Notes: a model not told the origin generated them from the letters alone. Shown: positions 12,150-23,859, counted from the first letter of the stretch. The stretch is 64,000 bases of DNA from Ligustrum vulgare (GCA_963555705.1 OY743188.1:28169383-28233382); one strand, 5' to 3'. A program made the numbers and translations.

Positions 12150-12537
12150 CAATCAATACCTTTTCCAACACTCAAAGCGCGTTGCGAAAGGATACCCTTT
12201 CGCAACGCGCACTGAACGTTGTGAAAGGTACCCTTTAGTAACATTCACCTGAACGTTGCGAAATGTTACCCTTTTGCAACGTTCATTGCGCGTTGCTAAA
12301 GAGTATCTTTCACAACGCGCAATGAACATTGTAAAAGACTAGTTTTTTGGCAACATTCAATGAACGTTGCAAAAGGCTACTATTAGCAACATTCACTTGA
12401 TGAATGTTTCTAAATGTCAAATAAATGAATTAATGGCAACATACAACCACTGAATGTTGCTATCGATCCCTTTTAGCAACATGCAATTAACGAATGTTGT
12501 CGTTTGCATGTTGCAAAAGGTCATTTTTCTTGTAGTG
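12150..12537. mobile_element. Right end of a second CACTA-type family
   Basis: The segment ends TTTTTCTTGTAGTG, the complement of the common plant terminus CACTACAAGAAAAA. It is preceded by at least eight direct and inverted copies of a GCAACGTTCA / GCGTTGCGAAAGG motif, including a near-perfect hairpin at 12177-12210. Such dense subterminal repeats are typical of CACTA elements. I could not find the matching left terminus, so the element is truncated or its left end has diverged. Confidence 0.65.
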
Positions 12538-12819
12538 TGGTGTGCAAGTATGAAAGTGTTCTCACAAGAAAATATTTCTCTCGTGTTTCACTCAAATTTA
12601 GCTTTTACCCTCTATTGAGCTCACCGCTCTTGCATTTTTCCACTCAAAATCTCATTTCTCAAGTTCTCAAAGGAAGGTAATCAACTAAACCCTAAAATAT
12701 AATTCTTGAAGGGTTAAAGAAATCACAAACAAGGGAGAAGGAATTTATAACAAGTAGACACAATAGCAAGTGAAATTTATGTACTTGCTATACTCAAAAG
12801 GAAGAATTGTTATGTGTGA

Positions 12820-13210
12820 TAAAATGCTAGGAACACAATTTCAACAATGTGATTGAATAACCACAAGTAATAGACAAGACATAGATGTAGAGCAATAAGC
12901 ACAAGAGTGTAAATTTTCAATGAGGCAATTTAGCAAACACTTTATACTCAATCTTGTTGTGGTCTTGAATGGATATAATGTGAATATGTGATAAATCTCC
13001 AACATCCCAAATGTGGTAAGAAATGAATGAATAATAATACCCAATGTAAGGAACAAATGATATGTGGGATAAGATATTGACAACACAATTTCAACAATGG
13101 AAATGGATAACCACAAATATTTAACAAGACAAGGGTATTGAATAATAAGGCATTTATGGAGTATTTTCTTTGGGACAATTCATCAAACATTTTGATAGGC
13201 ACACTTTTGA
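12820..13210. repeat. Two imperfect direct repeats, about 250-bp period
   Basis: An ACACAATTTCAACAATG-anchored block at about 12832 recurs at about 13083 together with roughly 100 bp of downstream sequence. It lies in the internal side of the antisense LTR element at 13412. Confidence 0.5.
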
Positions 13211-13397
13211 ACACATAAAATTGCAAGTGTATGACTAATGGAATTCTCTAATAGACTCAACTATCAAAATGCCCAATATGTGGAGTTCAACATATGCTCA
13301 AGAACATAAAATTTCCCCCAATTTTTTTTTTTAATTTTAATTTTTTTTAATAACAAGAACAATAATGTAAAGGATAAATTTACCAAATTAGAGTAAA

Positions 13398-13409
13398 GCT
13401 CTGATACCA
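13398..13409 (-). other. Primer binding site (tRNA-Met type), antisense
   Basis: GCTCTGATACCA on the plus strand is the exact complement of TGGTATCAGAGC. It lies two bases from the LTR starting at 13412, so the element is in minus orientation. Confidence 0.8.
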
Positions 13410-13411
13410 AA

Positions 13412-14081
13412 TGATGAGGACCCCCTGGTATAATGACCAAAAATTTCCATAATAATTTTGTATAAAACCCAAGAAAGCTAATATGGTAAAGAAAGCAATG
13501 TTAAGTTTAAATATAACCCAAATTTCAAAAGTTAAAACCTAGTCCAATGGGTATCAACTAAACAAAATTCAAGGTGGCGGAAATCAATAACAAACACAAG
13601 AATAATAATACTCTAGATTTAGTCGAAGAAATTCCAAGAAGATACAAGATCAAAGGAGGTTTTTACCTTACCTCAAACGGAGTCTCTCAAGACCAATCCA
13701 TATGAACACAGGGTTTGAGGAATGAACATGTATTTATTACAAAATAGGGACCAAAAGAGAAATTATGAAAATTGCATGAAAAATCTCGTGTTTTCAAATT
13801 CAGGGTGTTTCGATTGATCAGATGGTGGACCAAAATGTCTCTTTCGGTTGACCAATCCTCAGCCGAACGCTACTAAGGCTGAACCCCAAAATCTTCGCAG
13901 AGTTTTGGTCGACCGAAATTGGCCGAGTCCAATTTTTTTTTTTTTTCCAACTTGATTCTTGGCTTCTTTTCTTGACTTATTCACATTGTTTAGCCTCGAA
14001 TCTTGAACCTCCTTGTTATTGGATCTCGTCATAGGTTAAACAGGCACGCGCATCGAAGTTTGACTTTCTCGGTTCTCATCA
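13412..14081 (-). mobile_element. LTR of an antisense retrotransposon
   Basis: A 670-bp block begins TGATGAG and ends CTCATCA, a perfect 7-bp terminal inversion of the TG...CA type. A tRNA-Met primer site adjoins its left end. Together these define a 5' LTR in minus orientation. The internal domain to its left (12540-13397) shows no gag or pol, so it is a non-autonomous or truncated element. No second LTR copy was found in the window. Confidence 0.7.
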
Positions 14082-14089
14082 TGGTTACT

Positions 14090-14270
14090 ATCACGAATAT
14101 GTTTGAAAAATATGCTAATAATTTCACAACTTCCCTCTTTAGAAAAGGTTATAACTAAGTTTGGTATGAAATGTGCAAACTATGTAAATGTTCATCTTGC
14201 TGCTCATATAAATCTTTCCATAGCCCATTCACCTAAAACTAAAATAGAATTGAAAGAGATGAGTCATGTG
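14090..14270 (+). pseudogene. Copia RT C-terminal fragment, out of order
   Basis: Encodes the FGMKCANYVNVHLAAHINLS / SPKTKIELKEMSHV region near the end of the Copia reverse-transcriptase domain and is nearly identical to 24165-24345. At about 14270 it changes directly into sequence equivalent to 9646, which belongs upstream in pol. The order is therefore reversed relative to a normal element, as at the junction of a tandem duplication. Confidence 0.8.
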
Positions 14271-14271
14271 T

Positions 14272-15375
14272 ATAAATACTTCTCTTATTATAATGTGCAC
14301 TAATATCTTTTGTATTGATTTTTTTTTCGAGATTATTTATCAGCGAAGTTTCCAAAGCCAATTTACCCTTTATTTATTTATTCTTGGGTTATCAATCTTG
14401 AAGGAGTTAAAGGGTACATGTTATGAGTTTTAGGTGTACATGGCATAAAAATAATTAATATTAGAAATGTTGCATTCAATGAATTAGAAATGTCATGCCT
14501 AACAATTAAAACTAGGAATTGAGAAGAATTTGAAATTAATAAGGATTCTTGAATTCAAGTGAAGTTGACTAAACATAACCATTCCAACTCTGAAGAGAAT
14601 AAAAGTGCCAATACTTTACCCGAAAGAGATGAAGTTGAAAATGAGGAAAATGAATTAGATAAACAAACTAGGGAACTTAAACTTAAGAATCCCATTCATC
14701 CTATAGAAGATACCTCAATTCAAGATTATTAGTTGGTTATAGATAAGGAAAGAAGGCAGGTGAGACATAATCCTAGATATGATTATCTGAACTTGACTGA
14801 ATTTTCCTTAGTTTCAAGGTCTTGAATAATCAAAATTGTCTTCTTTTGGAGAAGCTAGAAAAAGGTTAAAATCTGAAATTGGGAAAAAAGGTAATGAATG
14901 AAAAATACAGAAAATTGTTGAGGAACCTAAGGATCAAAAAATAGCACAATGTAAATGGATTTACAAATTGAAAGAAGGAAATGTACCTTCTAATCCTTTG
15001 TAGTACAAAGCAAGATTAGTGGTTAAGGGGTTTAATTAAAGGAAGTAATTGATTACAATAAAATATTCTCTCTGTTATTAAATATAAAATAATGAGACTT
15101 ATTTTAGCAGTAGTTGTCGAGTTCAATTGGGAACTTGAACAATTAGGCTCCAAAACTACTTCCCTACATGGAGAATACGTGAGTCAGTTTCAATGTTTTG
15201 AGGTGAAGAATAGGATTGACAGGTCATGTAAACTAGAAAGATCCTTGTGTGGTCTAAAACCAAGTCCTAGGTAGTGTATACGAGGTTTGACAATTATGTC
15301 CTTAAGACGTGTTTTTAAAAAATGTAATTGTGATGCTTGCTTGTATTACAATAACATTAATCATGGAATAAAGCA
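14272..15375 (+). pseudogene. Copia pol remnant, linker and RT N-terminal half (copy 2)
   Basis: Repeats the integrase-end and linker text of 9646-10346, then continues into the reverse transcriptase. Readable motifs are CKWIYK, ELEQLGSKTTSLHGEY at about 15137-15180 and SLCGLKPSPR at about 15244-15273. Several stops interrupt the frame. At 15375 the coding text is cut by the CACTA transposon and resumes at 24036 with the FLLLYVDDM catalytic motif. It is a decayed pol gene without function. Confidence 0.85.
15373..15375. other. Target-site duplication GCA, left copy
   Basis: GCA precedes the CACTA terminus and recurs at 24036-24038 after the right terminus. Confidence 0.85.
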
Positions 15376-15397
15376 CACTAGTACAGAAACAGTCTTT

Positions 15398-15680
15398 CGC
15401 GTCGGTTATTTAAGAGAATAGGCGTCGATTTTTGAGGCGACGAGTATGAAGCAGACGCGTAAAGTGAAGACTTTACGCATCGGTTGTAAAACGACGCGTA
15501 AAGGCTATCTTTACGCGTCGGTTGTTTATAAACCGACGCGTAAAGTTGAAAAAAAAAATTTTTTTTAGGCATCGGTTGTAATCCAAAACCGACGCCTACT
15601 TTAGGCGTCGGTTTTGGATTACAACCGACGCCTAAAGTGTAAACTTTAGGCGTCAGTTTTCCTTAAAACCGACGCGATTT
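15398..15680. repeat. Left subterminal repeats of the large CACTA element
   Basis: At least eight copies of a CGCGTCGGTT / GGCGTCGGTT unit alternate in direct and inverted orientation, forming hairpins separated by short TTTACG or TTTAGG spacers. Confidence 0.85.
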
Positions 15681-15727
15681 CAATTTTTTTTTCAAGGGCA
15701 CGAAATTCATTTGCCTATTGAGTAAAA

Positions 15728-15970
15728 TACAATGACCTAGACATGACATGCAATGACTTGGACATCGCCTGCAATGACCCAGGACACTACAGGTCATGGC
15801 CTGCAATGACCCAGGCCACTGCAGGCCATGGCCTGTATTGGCCTGGACGTCACCTGCAATGACCCAAACCACTGCAGGTCATGGCCTGCAATGACCTAGA
15901 TGTCACCTACAATGACCTGAATGTCACCTGCAATGATCCAGATCACTGCAGGTCATGACCTGCAATCACC
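15728..15970. repeat. Minisatellite of CTGCAATGACC units
   Basis: Variants of a unit around ACCTGCAATGACCCAGG and CACTGCAGGTCATGG recur about nine times, giving partly palindromic text (TGCAATGACC against GGTCAT). It lies just inside the left subterminal region of the CACTA element, downstream of the accessory gene's stop. Confidence 0.75.
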
Positions 15971-16135
15971 TAAACGTGGACTGAACATTTTCCACATGCA
16001 CATCATCAAATATGTATATAATCGACATAATTAAAATAATGTTAAATAAATGAGAAATAATTATATTTACAAGATTGTTAATGTCACATGTAATTGAGTA
16101 AATAGAAGTTTGAATACACGTCGATTTACACACAC

Positions 16136-19100
16136 CTATCGACGAAGTATTTAGCCCATAAGTTTTGAATTTCAGCAATTTCCCCCGTTGAGTAATACTC
16201 TTTAAATGCCTACAAATAATCAAAATGAATTATCAGTTATTTTGTAATAAAATATGAAGGCATAATTAAAAATTATCATGTTCAATAACTTATACATTTT
16301 CCAACGACGGACGTTGAAAGTGTTCAGTGACTATCTCATACATATTTTTCATGACGTAGTAGCCACACTCAGAACCTCCGGGCTGTTGAGGACACTGAAG
16401 TTTTCACATTGAAAACTAACATTAATAATCACACTAAATAGAATATGAAAATAATTCAAAGATTTGTAATATATTTTAAATATGTGTTTTCATACCTTTA
16501 TTTTTAGCCACGTTGTATTGGCTCTTGTCCTAATGCCTCCTTGTGTCCAATATAGTTTGAAAGCCCTAAAATTGAATTAAATTATTCGAACCAGTTACAA
16601 AATAAATAAATACAAAAACTAAGATTTCTATAAAAAATTTGGCAGAGTCTCCCCTATAAATTGAACTTATCCAACCTGTAAATAGACGCGTTGCTATTGA
16701 ATCTATCACAACTTCTCAACAATCACAACATATATTCATCAAAGTGAAACCACAACTCCACAATCAATTTCACCACAACTTCACAATTATTTCATGAAAA
16801 TTATCATAACTTACGTATTCAATAGCGGCTTGATATCTAAGTCACGCTTAAATGCACTAGTTGAATCCAATAAGTACACCTTACTCTTCTGAGGAGAAAT
16901 CACTAGCAATATCCAGTGGTTCATACGTATTATGAACATGTAAATACAACTTCAAACATGTGCGATTCAAATTACAAAAAAAAAATTAACTGTTAACAAG
17001 AGAGAATGGTCTTACTCCTGAAAATACGGTGCTAGAATGAATTTCTTTGTTTGCATTGCCCTCATGGTCTCGTCCATATAATTTACAACACCATTGGAAT
17101 TTGTTCTTACCGACACCGACGCAATGTGTGATGGAGACATGAATCCAATTGAATCAATACCGCAATCCTAACATAACTCATGAAGGTACCTAATAATAAT
17201 GACACCAATAAATAGAGATCGAACAATGATTTAAATTGAAGTTGTAATTTGTGATCAGAAGTCTTACAATGCAAATATTTGTAGGATAGATGTATCCAAC
17301 CATTGCATTTTAAGCAGATCGGTAATGTCTGCGACTGTAACAAAAATACCATCCTCGAACGTACAATTGAAGATGGAGGCATCTACGGGCACCTGATAGA
17401 AGTCATCACCAACAGGAAATTGAAGGACCAGGGTGTTTAACATTTTGCATTTATCACCCAGACGTAGTAAAGTCTCATCGTCGACTCTCAAAGGTCGGTG
17501 GGTAGATGACAATTCAAAACTCTGAGGCCTTTTCCCTTTATTAGATTTTTTTATGATCTTTTTTGGGGCCACTTCCTACAATAAGACAATTTATGTCATT
17601 ATAACACGTCTGATACAAATTTAAAAGAAATTAATATTGACATAAACTTTTATATAACTCGATTTTATTACCTCTCCAAAAATCACCAACTCCTTAGGCC
17701 ATTGGAAAAAACTTCCAATAGCTTCCCCCACTGTGGTGTGGTGCTGAGATGGCGCTGGAAGATAGAACGCTTCCGCACCATCTATAACATGGTCAACGGA
17801 CACCTTCACATGATCAAGCCAGAGTGGTTGATGATGCACCATAGTCTCGGGTCCGGATGGATAAACCATCCCGTTGGCCACTATTTGCTTGTCACCATCA
17901 ACAAATACAGCGAGACGACAGGGAATCAGCTTCTATTTTTCAACATATATGTCAGGCCTTTCCATTTTAAAAAAAAAGCAATACTAAAAAAACTAAATAC
18001 TTTATGGGTAAGTACCTGAAGACCATCAAATGGGTCTGGATTCACAGAGTAGCAACTACTTCGAGTTGGTGGTCGGGGCTGTGCAGTTACCTCCACCTCG
18101 GCATCAACATTGAGGCCCAAGCGCTGGAGGATGGCATCATATTTACTCTGCATATTATGGTACGAGCTCTGCATACTGTCAAATTTACTTTGCATCTCCG
18201 ACATGGTTTGATGCCTGACCCGCTCTGTGATGCTATCCTCCATCTCCTTCCTGATGATATCTTTAATGTCGTCTACTGACACGACCCCACACAATCGTCT
18301 AAGGTAATCATCGGGTCGGCCGTAAACATCCCGCGTGGTGACATACACGTCATATCCCCTCACCCTACTGGAGTGATCCTCTTTACCAAGGGCTTCACTC
18401 AGAATATCATGTTGTCGACTCGACACAAATGTCCCCTGCGTGGCTTGCTCAGCTTTTTCTACCTGTTAAAAAAAATGAAAACTGAATATAAGAATTGAAG
18501 TAAGTTTCAATTGAATATATGAGAAATCGATAAGATATACTTACAATTTTATCAAACACCCCCCTCGTTTTCTCGTTGGGGATGTAATACGTTCCATCTT
18601 CTTTCTTCTTCGATCTAGCTCGAACCCAATCTAGGCTGCAATCCTCGCTTATAATTGAGGAGCTAATCATGTCACATGAAGAGCTAGAAGATAGCGGGTC
18701 ACTTACTAGCCAATGTGGCTTCATCCTCGCATATCCGGATGAGCCCAAATAATGAGGATGCTCGTTCCGCATTTGACTATCCCTCGCCTTCTTACTTTTC
18801 TCCTGAAATAAATCACAGGTTTTTAGTTTCACTCAACAAGACACATGCGTACATTTAAATATACCTTAAATGTTTCCGTCTGTCGTTCTTTTTTAAACAA
18901 CTCCCATTGCTCTTCGGTCAAGAAATCATAAAGCTGCGTAGGAGATGTATATTTTGGGTGGTCATGTGTAATGAAATTATGAACCAGCCTTGTCTTGAAA
19001 TCTTTCCATCTCATCCCCGCAACCCGCATAACACTTTTTTTTTGGACGGTCATCGAGAATGTTGAATTCCCTCTGAAAGACAATGATAACATGTGGTGCT

Positions 19101-19411
19101 ATAAAGAAATTACATTCACTTTTCAATTATTTACCATGTATCAAGTGATAGTACATTTATCTCTTCCCACATCATGTCCTTAAGGCCTTGATCGACTTTG
19201 TGCCAATCATTGATGTTTATGTCAACATGAATGCGGGCTAAAGATCCGAAAAAATGTTTGAAGTTCTTCGTGCCTGGTCCGATCGGCCTATGTTTGTCAT
19301 CGAACTCAATAATATTCACTTGTTGGCCCGCTTTCTTCATGTTTTTGCACATAGTTGGCCCTCTTGTCCTTTTTTTTGGGCAGTACTATGATCATCTGAA
19401 GAATGTGAAGA
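16136..19411 (-). pseudogene. CACTA accessory gene: Ptta/En/Spm transposase domain plus Ulp1-like C48 protease
   Basis: Exons supported by splice sites are about 19411-19131, 19072-18865, 18802-18545, 18462-18016, 17932-17672, 17575-17268, 17189-17016, about 16927-16815, 16565-16496, 16394-16296 and 16209-16136. The first four encode a Ptta/En/Spm (PF03004-type) region: MRWKDFKTRLVHNF, EEQWELFKKER, KSKKARDSQMRNEHPH, and a long helix with MQSKFDSMQSSYHNMQSKYD. Later exons encode an Ulp1/SENP-type cysteine protease fold: HWILLVISPQKSKVYLLDST supplies the catalytic His and Asp region, and QQPGGSECGYYVMKNM supplies Gln and Cys. SUMO-type proteases of this class occur in several plant transposons, but their role there is unclear. 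Two runs of A shift the frame (near 19365 and 19035) and exon 7 contains a TAG. The copy is therefore probably defective, unless the exon model differs there. Confidence 0.75.
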
Positions 19412-19470
19412 CTCGGCCATTATATTGGGAAAATTGTCTACGTACCTGCACATATAAATAAATGAATATT

Positions 19471-19628
19471 AACAACGTATAGAGCATATATAAAAAACAC
19501 AAGAAAGTTATATGCAAGAATATGTAAATGAACTCACACAATTAATATGAACAACGTATAGAGCATATATAAAGAACAAAAGAGAGTTATATGCATGCGA
19601 GAATGTATAAATGAACTCACACAATGAA
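19471..19628. repeat. 79-bp tandem duplication between the two CACTA genes
   Basis: The block starting AACAACGTATAGAGCATATA at 19471 recurs at 19550 with few differences. It lies between the TNP2 stop (19632) and the start of the accessory gene (about 19411), so it falls in the intergenic or promoter interval of the element. Confidence 0.75.
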
Positions 19629-19631
19629 TAA

Positions 19632-22600
19632 TCACGAATGACGGTCAATCCATAATCCTTCTTCATGATCCCAACGCATGTAAGTGGATTCAATGTTATC
19701 TTCCTCTAAAGTTGCACTCCCTTGTATACCAATAGAAAATGGAGGAGTTTCATCAAAGTGATCATAATCTTCTTCATCTACTACATCACCAATGCCAACA
19801 ATGCGTTTCTTGCCTTGAAGGACCACTGACCACTTAGTGTCGGGAGGATCAAGAACATAAAATACCTGTTTGGCTTGTGATGCAAGTATGAATGGCTCGT
19901 CAAGATAACCCAACCGTCCAAAATCCACCAAAGTGAAACCTAATTCATCCACCCGAACACCCTGTGGATTATCAACCCATTTACATTAGAAGAGAGGAAA
20001 CTTGAACTCCCTGTAATCAAGTTCCCAAATTTCTTCAATGACACCATAATAGGACATCGAGGCATCTATTGGCATTGTATCTTTAGCACTTGAAAAATCT
20101 CTTGATAGTGCTACTTGTGTCACTCTACTGTTTTGCACCGTACTCTTATCATCTTGACGTTTAGTGTAAAACGTATACCCATTGATGTCATATGCTTCAT
20201 AAGATCTCACAATCGTGCTAGGACCATACGCTAACCACTTTACCGTTTCAAAAATGGTATTCGATGTTTGTGACAACTCTTTCATGACTCTATCTTTGAA
20301 CCATTTTGCAAATAAACGATTGTGTTGATTAGTTACCCACCTTTCGCCTTTAGAAGGATTCTGCTGCCTTAGGATGAACATGTGCTCGTCCAAATACGGA
20401 TGAACTTGAGAAAGGTGTTGTAATACTAGGAGGTGTGCTTTATCTCGCAATTCAACACTAGGGACAATTGATTTGCATCCAATCGTCCCTTTACCTTCGA
20501 GTCTTCCCTCGTGACGAGATTTAGGAACACCAATAGTCTCAACGTCATCAAGGTAGTCAGTACAAAATTCAATAGCCTCCTCAGCGGCATAACCTTCAAT
20601 GATACTGCCTTCGGGTCGAAATCGATTTCTGACATATCCTTTCAAAATACCCATGTATCTCTCAAATGGATATATATACCGCAAGAACACCGGACCACAT
20701 ATCTTAATTTCTCTTACCAAGTGAACAAGTAAGTCCACCATAACGTCAAAAAATGATGGCGGGAAATACATTTCAAATTGACATAGAGTGATAACAATAT
20801 CGGCCTGCAAATCATCCAACGCCTCTGGGTCAACAACTTTACTGCAAATTGCATTGAAGAAAAAAAAAAGTTTTATTATGACTTGTCTGACATGTTTTGG
20901 AAGTATGCCTCGAATTGCAACTGGTAACAAGTGTTGCATTAACACATGACAATCATGAGACTTCATACCAACCAATTTCAAGTCCTTCATCGACACAAGA
21001 CTTTTGATATTTGATGAGTATCCAGATGGAACCTTAATAGCATGCAGGCACTCAAAAAAACATGTTTTCTCTTTTCTGGACAAAGTATAACGAGCTGGAG
21101 GTAAATAAGTACGTTTTTCCGACTTTTGCGGTGCTAATTGATCCCGTATCCCCATTTCTACCATGTCCTTCCTGACTTTGATACCATCTTTCGTCTTCCC
21201 TTGAACGTTCAACAATGTCCCAATGATGCTATCACAAACATTTTTCTCCACGTGCATTACATCAAGACAATGACTTACTGATAAATGTTGCCAATAAGGT
21301 AGATCCCAAAATATGAACCTCTTCTTCCAAAGACTCTTTTGAGGAGGCTTAAAAGGTTTTCCAAACAAAACATCAATATTTTTAACTCGTTCATATACCT
21401 CACCTCCTATTAACGGGAAGGGAGCTGCTCGATCCTCAATTTTTCCATTGAATGCCTTCTTCTTCTTTCGATAAGGGTGATCAGCGGGGAGAAATCTTCT
21501 ATGACTCATAAAGACATTCTTCTTACAGTTTTTCAACCAAAGATCAATCGTGTCTTCTTCACAAACGGGACATGCTTTAGGTCCTTTGTTCGTATAACCT
21601 GACAAGTTACCATATGCGGGAAAATCATTTACGGTGCAAAATACCATAGCACGTAAGGTGAAATTCATCTGGCTATGTGCATCAAACACTGATACACCTT
21701 CATCCCACATCAGTCTTAAATCTTCAATTAGTGGGGGAAGATAAACATCTATGTCATTCCCTGGTTGTTTAGGCCCTGATATTAACAAAGACAACATGAT
21801 ATACTTGCGCTTCATACATAACCAAGGAGGAAGATTGTAAATCGCTAGAAGAACCGGCCAAGTGCTATGTCGACTACTCATGTTACCGTGCGGGTTCATT
21901 CCATCTGTACATAGTCCAAGCCTAAGATTCCTATCTTCACCCCCAAAATCAGGAATTAACCTATTAATGTTCCTCCATTAAGGAGAATCGGCCACGTGTC
22001 TTAGTTTTCCATCTTGTTTCCTCCCATCAGCATGCCACCGCATGTTCTTCGCATCCTTTGCATTGGCAAACAAACGTTTAAATCTTGGTACTACGGGTAG
22101 GTACTACAACACCTTTGCCGGAGGGCTTTTCTTATCCTCAGAATTAGCATTCATGTTCTTTCGCTTATACCGTGATGCCCCACACTTTGGACACAGACGC
22201 AAGTCCTTATACTCATTTCGATACAGTATACAATCATTTGGACATGCATGTATCCTTTCGATCTCCATTCCCATTGGACACAACAATTTCTTTACTTCGT
22301 AAATTGAACTAGGAAGCTCGTTATCCTCCGGAAGCATCTCTCGTAAGAGTTCCAGTAATGCCGTGAAGATCTTATCACTTCACCTACTATTTGCTTTCAA
22401 GTTATACAATTTCAACACAGCAGACAATTTTGTGAATTTTCTACATTCAGGAAACAAAGTCTTCTCAGAATCATTGAACAAGCTATCGAACACATGAGGC
22501 TTTTCAATGAATTCCCCTTGTATATCACGCATCATTTCGTCTATCATATCATTATTGTCATTTTCCACATCATTCTCATCAATATTGCCTAAATTATTCT

Positions 22601-22883
22601 CCTGCAGTCCACCTTCATCGTCACTAGTGCATGTCCTAGGAAGCATACTCTCACCATGCCATATCCATCATTTATAACCTTCTTTAAACCCACGACGAAT
22701 CAAATGACTCTTCACTTGCTCAAAACTACGAAACTTTCTCAGATTCTTACAATCACAACAAGGACACAAAATCATTGCTTCACCTTTCTCTCTCATGTGT
22801 TCGTCCGCACATTTCATAAACTCTTCAACTCCTTTCACATATTCATGTGTATTACGCCTGCCGTACATCCAATCTCGATCCAT
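19632..22883 (-). pseudogene. TNP2-type CACTA transposase, five in-frame stops
   Basis: One reading frame of about 1,083 codons runs from ATG 22883 to the stop at 19632. It is interrupted only by stops at 22668-22670, 22380-22382, 22104-22106, 21978-21980 and 19986-19988, with no frameshift. The order of domains is: transposase-associated domain (MDRDWMYGRR, CPCCDCKN; residues 1-75), TNP2/Transposase_21 (CPKCGASRYK, then LGLCTDGMNPHG, NDFPAYGNLSGYTNKGPKAC, DVMHVEKNVCDSIIG), DUF4218-like (KSHDCHVLMQHLLP, CGPVFLRYIYPFERYMGILK), and DUF4216-like (SYEAYDINGYTFYTKRQDD, later VLDPPDTKWSVVLQGKKR). TNP2 proteins bind the element termini and catalyse excision. The stops are compatible with C-to-T or G-to-A changes. 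The longest uninterrupted part is 637 codons from ATG 21899. Confidence 0.9.
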
Positions 22884-23422
22884 ATCTAATAACCTATATG
22901 CGAAGATATAATTAAAAAAATATTACTTTTGAGTGAATATTTGTAATGATAGTTATATACTTGAACCAACTATATATTAATAATTGAAATCACATGCATA
23001 CGATAATTTATTACGTTGAATACTTCATAATTTTACTAGTATATTTTGTTTAGTTATTTATTTAGTATGGTTAATTCTATGATAGTGAAAATTACCTATA
23101 ATTACTATTATCTTCATTTTTTATTTGTAAAATCCTACATTAATTTCGGCAGAGTCTCCCCTATAAGTTGGACTTACCAACCCTGTAGGAGGAATCAAAA
23201 TGCCACAATACAACAAAAATGTTCAACCTCCACATATTCACTACTCAAACACAATAAATCAAACTTCAACATCATCAACCACTCCAAAATTAATCCAAAA
23301 TCAATTCTTAATTCCTAAAATGCTAAAAGTATGATTTCATAACCTAACATTCCATTCATAATTTTAATATAATTCCAATAATTCAAATTATATCAATTAA
23401 CTATTTGCAATACCAAAATTAT

Positions 23423-23423
<1 letters not shown>
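22884..23423. other. CACTA 5' noncoding region with a reused motif
   Basis: AT-rich upstream region of the TNP2 frame. GGCAGAGTCTCCCCTATAA at 23150 also occurs at 16642 inside the same element, each followed by an ACTTA...CCAACC...TGTA segment. No coding sequence is supported on the plus strand. Confidence 0.5.
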
Positions 23424-23499
<76 letters not shown>

Positions 23500-23596
23500 A
23501 CACACATATATACATATATATACACATACTGATATATACATATATATGCACATATACACACAGATATATATACACACAAACACATATAGATCTACT

Positions 23597-23670
<74 letters not shown>

Positions 23671-23705
23671 CATACACGCACACACACATATCACACACAT
23701 ATATA
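23424..23705. repeat. Compound TA / CA microsatellite
   Basis: About 70 bases of (AT)n at 23426-23496 are followed by interrupted TATACA, then (TA)n, (CA)n and further TATA blocks up to about 23700. The translated frames here (YIYIYI or HTHTHT) are artefacts. Confidence 0.95.
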
Positions 23706-23859
23706 AGAGTAAAGTTCTTACGAGATGGAGGCGGGTTCGTGGTGGCGTCGCGGTGTTGGAGGCACGGTGGTGATGGCTTCGCGATGTTGAAGTGTTGAGA
23801 GAGAGATATGCGCGGTCGGGAATGAAATCGCGCGAATTTTTGAAATATATATTAAAGGG

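Noticed and set aside
12841..13226. 91-92-codon minus-strand frames
   Set aside because: Two overlapping frames over a 250-bp direct repeat, with no domain; no gene supported.
17702..18279. Plus-strand frames of 91-105 codons
   Set aside because: They lie opposite exons 4 and 5 of the CACTA accessory gene, which has clear domain similarity and splice sites on the minus strand.
23393..23773. Frames of IYIYIY and HTHTHT type
   Set aside because: Translations of the TA/CA microsatellite.
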